A stretch of 64,000 bases of DNA, taken from the NCBI GenBank assembly GCA_932521035.1, contig OW051495.1, positions 186,001 to 250,000 on the forward strand. The letters are read 5' to 3'. Positions within the stretch are counted from its first letter, which is position 1. Each line of letters opens with the position of its first letter. The DNA comes from Oscheius dolichura. Taxonomy: Eukaryota; Nematoda; Chromadorea; Rhabditida; Rhabditidae. Shown here one piece after another: positions 56,965-64,000 of the stretch. The notes below the pieces were generated by a model that saw only the letters and a program-made list of their open reading frames with translations, made no database searches and was not told the DNA's origin. The translations under genes and the position numbers were made by a program.

Positions 56965-59310
56965 ATGGCTGATCTTGACAATGTAGATGCTCTTCTCGAC
57001 GATGCCCTCGAAGGAAAGCCGATCACAGAAGAAGTATGTTTTATTTTTGATAAATTAGTCTTTGTTGCTCTTATTTGCTGTAACATAATGTTTTCAGAGA
57101 CTTGCTCGGACCATCGGGAATTCGGATGAAAATGTAAGAAGACCCAGCCGGTAAATTTTTGTTCTTCCTTCTCTGGCCTTTCGGGTCGGATGTCCGCCGC
57201 GTTTTTCGCCTCTCACTTGCTAGTCGTTGTAGACATCCCAATGTGACCGTCTACCCCTGGCTACAAATTGAAGAACTACCATGGCGTTAGAAGAAAAGGT
57301 ACGCTCATGTCACAAAGGTCACACGGCGGAACTCTCTCCTCAATTTCACGTGTATCTCTTATGTATGGAAAGATAGTTCCGTCGGACCACGGTTGCAGGC
57401 ATGAAGCGTTATTCTATGAATTCACAAGAGAGCAACTACAGCACGGTCTGAAATTCGAAATTTATTCAGGCCTTCCCGAGAAGAAAGATGAAACTTCTTT
57501 TTAAAAATTAATCCATTTACCCGATATATCGATTTGTATATTGATTTTGCAGATCCCGTAGTCGCGAGCGTACAAACCGACGGCGCAGTTTATCTCGAGA
57601 TCGAAAACGCAGCACTTCTCGTGATGGCAGAAGGAAAAGAGACCGTAGTAGTGACAAAAGAAGAAGATCAAAGTTTGTCTTGGATTATTATTTATCAATA
57701 TTATTTTTTTAGATCCCGTGATCAGTTTCACCGGGGAGGTCCACGTAATAGAAGTAACGAACGACGTCGCTCCCATGATCGCCCTCGTATCATCGACCAC
57801 AGAGATCGACGTCCTCCTCGAGCGAACCGAACACCTCCACGTGGGCGTCTTCCTGGACCGGAACGTCGCGATGTGATGCCATTTGTAGCTAGAAAATCGC
57901 CACCAAAAGATGCTCGATTGGATATGTCAGCCCAAGAACGAGATTATCGTACCATTTTCGCGATGCAGGTAACTTATTCCCGCTGTCACAATATTTGTTT
58001 GTTTTTTTTCAGTTAGCTCGTCAGACACGACCCCGTGATTTGGAAGAATTTTTCAGTTCTGTTGGTCATGTTAGGGATGTTAGGATAATCACAGACTCGA
58101 GGACTGGCAGATCAAAAGGAATTGCTTACATAGAGTTCTGGGAAGAAGAAAGTGTAGCTCTCGGATTGGCATTAAATGGCCAGAAATTGCTTGGTATATT
58201 GTATGAGTAATCTGTTCATCATTCCATTTTAGGAGCTCCGCTGGTCATTCAAAGGACATGCGCTGAACGTAATCGTGCCGCACAAGCTAATGCAACTGTT
58301 GGAACCGCACTCGGATTCGGTGTCCCTAGTACTAAGGGCCCCGTAAAACTCATAATTTCTAATCTTCATCCAAATATCGATGAGAATATGCTGAAATCAA
58401 TTTTTGATCCATTTGGAAGAGTCGAAGCATGTAAATTAAACAAAGATAACACAGGAACTAGTCTTGGAGTTGGCTACATCATTGTAAGTTTTTCGCTCTA
58501 GATATTTTTTGTATGCTTTTTAGTTTTCAAAGTCTGAAGATGGGCATAAAGCTACAGAACAATTAAATGGATTTGAACTAGCAGGAAATCACATGGGCAT
58601 AAAAATTGTTGACGATGAGGATTCGAAGCGACCGTTGCATAATGATGAACGACTTGGTATAGTTTCTGGCCAAGCAGGAAGAGCGCAAATGGCGCAGAAA
58701 TTGGCAGCAGGTTCCTTAATTTTTATTATGCTTTCATGCATATGTTATTTTAGCAACGGATATGATTATCCCTGAAGTTGAAAGCCATGATCCGAGTATC
58801 CCCGCTATTGCAACACAAAGTTTTGTGTTGTCAAATATGTTTGACCATAAGAAAGAAACCGAACCCGGTTGGGATGAGGATGTCAAACAAGATGTATTAG
58901 AAGAATGTTGTCGTCATGGCGGAGCCCTTCATATATATGTAGATAAAAACAGCGAACAAGGAAACGTCTACGTCAAATGCCCGACTGTACCTGCAGCTCA
59001 TAAATGTGTGACAGCGCTGCATGGAAGATGGTTTAATGGAAAAGTATGATTTATTCTTGTCTGTTTCAAGCTCTTATTATCAGATTATTACGGCAAACTA
59101 TGTACCAGTTGATTCATATCATAATCTTTTTCCTGACATTGCCCATATTCGTCAACTACTTGCACCTAGGACGCCCATTCCTGCTCCACCGGTATGTTTT
59201 CCTCATATTCTTTACTTTAAATTTTACTGTAGGGATATGGTATGTCGACATCTGGCTACTCATCGACGATGCCCTCAACAGTTCCTGGATATTCAGCATA
59301 CTACCAATAG
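56965..59310 (+). CDS. rbm39: RNA-binding protein 39 (CAPER alpha/RBM39), splicing factor
   Basis: Nuclear SR-like splicing factor and coactivator. Exons: 56965-57033, 57098-57150, 57553-57672, 57713-57968, 58013-58193, 58233-58483, 58524-58710, 58754-59043, 59084-59191 and 59233-59310. They give 530 residues, the same length as human RBM39. The N-terminus is an Arg/Ser and Arg-rich region (to about 140). RRM1 (about 160-236) has RNP2 TIFAMQLA and RNP1 SKGIAYIEF. RRM2 (about 265-340) has KLIISNL and LGVGYIIF. The C-terminal UHM domain (about 394-490) has SFVLSNMFD, GNVYVKC and GRWFNGK; this domain type binds ULM peptides of U2AF65 or SF3B1. One intron (57151-57552) is 402 nt, far longer than the rest. 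Confidence 0.95.
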
Positions 59311-60072
59311 AAATAAACACGTTCTAAGTAATTTTTACCTTGTTTCCATGTTATATTTTAGTAATCAAATTAAATTCTTGGCAAACAGGCTCTGGAATAG
59401 TTTTGCGAAAATATTTCTAAAACGGAGAATATGCTAATGTATAAATATACATAGGCTGAAGCTGGCGTTAGACAATAGGATTTGGAACACTGAAAGCAGT
59501 ATACAGTGAACATTTTATGGAGTAGCTAATAGCTATATAGGCATTAGAGAAAGGACTAGACTGCGTTCTTTTGGGGTTTATTCCATAAATGGTCGCTAGG
59601 AGCAGCAAGACACGCGGAATTGGATGGTGCTGCTAGTTTAATTCCGTACTGAAATCGATTCGCTCTTTCACTCCCCGTTTTTTATTTACTTGTTATTTTG
59701 ATCCGAAAAAAAAACTGCTGGGTATCATCGGAAATGTGTGGTAGGGTTGGATGTAGGCAACGACTCAACGTTCACAACCGGCTGAAGCTTATACACTGAT
59801 AGCGGCAACGACGTCCTTAGAGTGATAACGGTTCAGCAAATCTCATGTATGCATGAGGGTGTAGGACGTTCCACTGATAAAGATTTGCCATTTTTTCCTT
59901 GGACGATACTCCACATGCAGACATTGATTTCCCTTTCCCTTACAATGCTCCTTTATTGTGGGAACTGTCTGCAATTCTAGAGAAAAATCGCCGCAATAAT
60001 AGTCGCTTATCTTCTTCCTTTGCTTGTGTACAGCCTCTAGTTTGTGCTATATTTTAACGTATCTTTTTAGAA
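59311..60072. other. Intergenic region, no gene seen
   Basis: 762 bp. AATAAA at 59,312-59,317 lies just after the RBM39 stop and may be its poly(A) signal. The remainder has no recognisable gene, repeat or RNA. The last 10 bases (ATCTTTTTAG) form an acceptor 2 nt before the next ATG. Confidence 0.5.
60061..60070 (+). promoter_or_regulatory. Splice acceptor 2 nt upstream of the DUF229 gene start
   Basis: ATCTTTTTAG followed by AA and the ATG. A 2-nt leader exon suggests spliced-leader trans-splicing or an unseen upstream exon. Confidence 0.45.
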
Positions 60073-62842
60073 ATGGCATCAACTAAATCTAGTAGTACAT
60101 TTCTTATCATCTGCACTTCTTTAGCTGTAATTATAGTCATTTTACTCTATTATACTGACATCTCGCCGACTTTTTCGATGACTCCTCTGATTGGAGCCGG
60201 TCACACATTTTTCAGGCAGATTATTGCAATGAATACGAGTAATGTTCAAGGCAAATAATCCAATAATTATTTGTCCTAATTACCAGTTTAGACGAGCCGA
60301 TGTTCATCGGTACGAATGTATCCTCCGTTGATAAGATAACTATACCAAATAAACTTGAACTTACTACTGATAGTAATCAACGGTCGATGAAAGCAAATGA
60401 TTCTCTCCTTCAGAATCGGTCACAACCGGCCTTCAAGGATGTCCTCTTCCCAAAGTTGATCCATTTGACCCTAGTATAAAAAACGTAGGTTCTCTGCAAG
60501 GCAATATAACGAATAATTTTTTAGTATGTCAATTGGAAATTTTCTGAGACTTTCCGTAATTGTAATCGAGATTTTATAGTCCGTTCAAAATATAAAAAAG
60601 GAATTTTAGAAATTGATCTCTGGAATGATACGTGTTCTGCAAGGTTGGCATTGCTAATAATTGCTTACACATCTTTTTGAATTTCTAGATGTTTTCGTCA
60701 AATAGCCTACCATCAAAAGAACACGGCAGACGAATGGATATCGCTGACAAAGAATACAACAAAATTCGATTGTGAATTTATCGAGGTAAGCTCTACGAAC
60801 AAGATCTTATAGAATATTACAAGGTAGTTTGTAAATCTAGTAAAGACCAAAAGATAATAACCTATGCGCTGCTTCATACAGATCTTCGGCCGTTGCCGAA
60901 TCCGCCGAAGACGGAGTGAGTTCCACTCGTCTTCTGAATTTACGAAACAATCCTAGGAAAAAATCACAGGGTAAACAATATAATTTGTATGTTTTTGTAA
61001 TTGATTCTGTTGGAAATAGCGCAGCAGATCGTACACTACCAAAAACGATGAGATTTATGGAAAAATCATTAGAGGCTGTTAGATTTCCCTATCTAAATAA
61101 AGTAGGACAAAACAGTCGGCCAAATGGATTGGCCTTGTTTCTGGGTTAGTTCACAAGATTATCATACCATTGAATATTAAAAAAATATGGATATTTCCAG
61201 GGAAGCAGATAGAAGCAATAGATCGTATTGGATTAGGTGCCCCTTCTATAAAAGCCGACTGGGAATGGGGTGAATCCTGCAAACGTTACATGGACAATGA
61301 ATCCTCAATATTTCAAGATTTTCGAAATGAAGGCTATCGGGTAGGGTATGGATGAAGCATTTTTCTGTAGATGAAGATTTTTAGACTCTACTTACAGACG
61401 ATTGGAAGATTGGAATTTTAAACTATCCAAACTGCAAAGGCTGGAAGAATCCGGTGGTCGATCATACAATGGAGTGGGTTTCCTTGCCACTAGCCAAGAA
61501 AAAGCGTACATTCAGTGCTCTGGTAGAACAAAGTCTGTCAAAAACGCATAAACTCAATTATTATGGCAAAAATTGCCAGTTCATGCATCGGGAAGACTTG
61601 AAATATCTGCAGCAATTCATAAATGCTTATCCCAGTAAGAACAGCAGCCTTTTTGTGTGACTACCAGTTCAAATTATTTTCAGATGATCTTCAATTCTCA
61701 TTGACGTGGATTGCTGAAGTAGTACATGAATCCAACGAGGGCCCAATGATAATGGACAATGACTTCTTGATTTTTATGATGGAAAATAGGCAAAAGGTAA
61801 ATAGATCATTGGATAGAAAAAAAAGAAGGATTTTAGTTTGATAACGCATTTGTTGTTGTATTAGCCGATCACGGGAATCGGCTATCTTCCGTAGGTTTAT
61901 TTTCTAAGAATTTTCTGCTTTTAGAGTGAAGAAAACATGAAAAAGACCCTTTCACTGCAAAATTTAGATAATTTGGACTCGAATCGGCTCGATTGACAAT
62001 AATAACCCGATGTTCATCATGTCTATCCCTAAAGAATTACGAACCCCGGAAAATATGGCCCAATTGAGGGAAAATGCTGAAAAACTTCAAACACATTACG
62101 ATGTTCGAGCTACGTTCTTGGATATTTTGAAGGTTTTCCACTTCAATTCAACAGAAACTGATGATAACTGTTCAGTATCAGCCAGCCGTCAATTTTACGG
62201 ATAATCAACAGAAACAAATGGAAGGAGAGCGTGGAAACAGTCTCTTTAGGAAGTACGAAGGGGAGCGGAGCTGTACCACGCTTCCTATTCCTTTCTCGTA
62301 CTGTATGTGTCAATATAAACAGGAGAAGGTCGATCCGTAAGTGAAATAATGATCATTACAATGAGAACAATCTTTAGAAACTCGACAATTTCAATAGACG
62401 CCGGTAAAATATTGATAGAAACAGTGAATAAGAGACTGGCAGCTGCCAATCTGACGGAAACTTGCAATTTGTGGAAATTTGGCAAGGTGAGTAAATTCCA
62501 GCTCAGGAAAAATGTACGAAAAAACCAAAGGAGGCATGAACTATGAATAAATAAAAAGAGAACCTTTCAGGTTGATTCTAGTCTAGGATATTACCCCGTA
62601 GAAACAACGGGCAGTATGAAGGTTATTGTCGCAGCTAGTTGGCCATATTCCAAGGCGAGACTATCGGTTCTCCCAAAAATCAGAGAGAAAAAAGAACAAT
62701 CTTCTAGGCTCTGGTACATCGTTCTCCCGATGGAATATTTACACTAGGAAAAGTGGATAGAACGGATAAATACGGGGATCGAGGCTCCTGCGCCAAGGGG
62801 CAATACGAAGCGATTTGCGACTGCAAGGGGAATTCCTCGTGA
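60073..62842 (+). CDS. DUF229 (sulfatase-like) type II membrane protein
   Basis: Sixteen exons join in phase to 678 residues: 60073-60238, 60292-60372, 60414-60484, 60525-60643, 60689-60785, 60824-60915, 60957-61144, 61201-61340, 61385-61634, 61684-61796, 61837-61890, 61968-62132, 62176-62336, 62378-62486, 62571-62666 and 62708-62842. One signal-anchor helix (about 9-27) predicts a short cytosolic tail and a large lumenal or extracellular part. Family-type segments are GCPLPKVDPFDPSI, FVIDSVG...TLPKTMRFM, NKVGQNSRPNGLALFLGKQ, DDWKIGILNYPNCKGW, VVVLADHGNR (alkaline-phosphatase-superfamily Asp-His) and a Cys-rich end CAKGQYEAICDCKG. DUF229 proteins are abundant in nematodes, and I know of no established activity. 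Least certain is the 77-nt intron at 61,891-61,967; the last intron has an atypical GTTCTC donor. Confidence 0.85.
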
Positions 62843-63615
62843 TCTCATCGGGTTCCATTTTCAACAGGGTTCTTGTATGTTTACTTTGTTAAAGTTTCTA
62901 TCTTATTTGTTGGGCTAGTTCTGAACCTCACATGACCCAAATCGGGCGCGCCCGTTTCGGATGGGTGTGGCGGACGTTTATGTCTGTAACTCGGTCATTT
63001 CTCGGTTATATTCGAAGATTTCAAAACTAGCTTGTAGAATTGGAGAACCTAATGCATCAAGTTGCGGCCCCATCCACCCGGCAGAAAATTCGGAATTTGC
63101 TCATCAAAGTTTAGAAGGCTGTAGATATTTTTCCTCGAGGAATTTGAGCTAAAACCTTATTTATTATATTCGTCTTGAAAAGATGTTCTAGTGAGCTGTT
63201 GAATCTTTGAGAATGGTCAGGAAATGACCGAGATACAGGTGCAGACGCTTATTTACTCTCATAGCGGGCCCCTGAAGGGCTAAAGGTTGACTAATTGCTG
63301 CTAAAAATACATATTTCAGTGTTTATTCATATATTTACTCTTAGATACATATCAAACAACAAAATAAAGACTGTAAAAGCTCGACTGAACCAGTACCGAG
63401 ACCATTCTCTTCTATTTTTTAGAATTCTCTTTTTTGTTTTCCGTGACTGCACCCTACTTGTTTATAACCGTAATATTTCGATGACCGGGATTTTGGGAGA
63501 AGGAAAAAATTAGCTCAAGAGGAGGAATAAAAGTGAGCAAATTTTTGAGAACAAATGAACAAAACAACAAAAAAAGGCGGTAAAGCTAGAAAAAGAAAGG
63601 AGGAAAAGAGGGGAA
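62843..63615. other. Intergenic region with an inverted-repeat segment
   Basis: 773 bp between convergent genes. It includes a GGGCGCGCCC palindrome at 62,944-62,953 and an 18-bp inverted repeat (see the separate entry). No coding exon was recognised. Confidence 0.5.
62984..63238. repeat. Inverted repeat pair, possible foldback/MITE remnant
   Basis: CTGTAACTCGGTCATTTC at 62,984-63,001 and GAAATGACCGAGATACAG at 63,221-63,238 are reverse complements at 17 of 18 positions. They enclose about 220 bp with no ORF of note. The size and structure resemble a small non-autonomous DNA element, but I could not identify target-site duplications. Confidence 0.45.
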
Positions 63616-64000
63616 TTAGCCGGCAGAAATGGTCGTAGAGTTGTCCAAGACTGCCCAATCGGGGAAGGTGTTCAGCGGAAGGAACATCAGAGCCATTGTG
63701 TTCATGTAGGCAACCGTCAGTAAGAGGGTGATCACCGACAGGCACAAGCCGACCGAAACCTGGAAAAGGGGGAGTAAACTCTCTCTAGCAGGCGGGGACT
63801 CACCATATTTGAGACCTTGACCATCCCGCTTCCGAAAACAATGGCATTTGGAGGAGTCCCCACGGGCAGGACAAAAGCAAAGGAACAGCCGAGAGTCACG
63901 GGAAGCATCAGAGTGAAGGGATGGTTGCCCGTTTGCTGGGCCTGAAGGTTTGGAGTACTGTAGAAGCGGGGACAAACTGACCAAGGTAGCCACAATGGGC
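63616..64000 (-). CDS. SLC13 family Na+/carboxylate (or sulfate) cotransporter, C-terminal part
   Basis: Three exon pieces are visible: 63982-64000 (runs off the window), 63804-63941 and 63616-63759. They give the last 99 residues of a multi-pass plasma-membrane transporter. They read [20 protein letters not shown], then [17 protein letters not shown], which fits the family signature (S, F, P, G, N and V at the expected spacing), and [12 protein letters not shown] final membrane helix ([17 protein letters not shown]) and a short tail follow. NaDC/NAC-type transporters take up citrate-cycle intermediates with sodium; substrate choice cannot be read from this fragment. The intron end was placed at CTTCAG/GCCCAG because it keeps the family spacing PIVATLAQQ. 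The upstream two thirds lie beyond the window. Confidence 0.9.
   Translation of the reverse strand, partial: PIVATLVSLSPLLQYSKPSGPANGQPSLHSDASRDSRLFLCFCPARGDSSKCHCFRKRDGQGLKYGESPPARESLLPLFQVSVGLCLSVITLLLTVAYMNTMALMFLPLNTFPDWAVLDNSTTISAG

Noticed and set aside
61891..61967. Coding segment reading V-K-K-T inside the DUF229 gene
   Set aside because: It resembles the family motif, but every combination of available donors and acceptors leads to a stop. The 77-nt intron keeps phase into RIGSIDNNNPMF.

Overview
Source organism. The right-hand third of the window carries spliced protein genes whose products I could assemble exon by exon: acylaminoacyl-peptidase, a NOPCHAP1-like protein, UBXN6, eIF1A, a ceramide-1-phosphate transfer protein, RBM39, a DUF229 protein and an SLC13 transporter. 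This is an animal nuclear genome. A nematode is the best fit. Most introns are only 35-65 nt with a T-rich (T)nCAG or TTTAG end. Several start codons lie 1-5 nt after a splice-acceptor-like sequence, as expected for spliced-leader trans-splicing. The 3' tandem repeat carries the nematode telomere word TTAGGC, and DUF229 proteins are common in nematodes. The species cannot be named from the sequence.

Layout. Positions 1 to about 47,580 are almost entirely tandem repeat, in four head-to-tail blocks with sharp junctions: Sat1 (32/33-bp units, 1-23,310), Sat2 (30-bp units, 23,311-35,785), Sat3 (29-bp units, 35,786-42,161 and 45,081-45,678) and Sat4 (42/51-bp units, 45,679-47,580). Sat3 is interrupted by one apparently intact RTE-type non-LTR retrotransposon (42,162-45,080, minus strand). 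Each block shows higher-order duplications of about 1-5 kb. About 475 bp of non-repeat sequence follows, then dense genes begin.

Genes. Minus strand: APEH (48,059-50,980), NOPCHAP1-like (51,468-52,126), UBXN6 (52,306-54,192), CPTP-like (55,620-56,449) and the 3' end of an SLC13 transporter (63,616-64,000, running off the window). Plus strand: eIF1A (54,662-55,529), RBM39 (56,965-59,310) and a DUF229 protein (60,073-62,842). Reading frames closed with correct phase across every intron used, with one exception: UBXN6 has a 1-base frameshift near 52,800. The genes are housekeeping functions (protein turnover, translation initiation, splicing, lipid transfer, transport) and do not form one pathway. 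UBXN6 and NOPCHAP1-like are close and co-oriented enough to be an operon.

Most interesting points. The four satellites are not independent. Sat4 contains modules recognisable in Sat1 and Sat2, and all four share a GGTGGA/GGTAGA core, so the 47-kb block looks like a diversified family of one ancestral repeat. Its innermost member holds an 11-nt nematode-telomere seed. A 15-nt near-palindrome carrying GCCTA occurs twice just where the satellites give way to genes. This arrangement suggests a subtelomere, an unconventional chromosome end, or a boundary of DNA that is removed in somatic cells; the window alone cannot decide among these.
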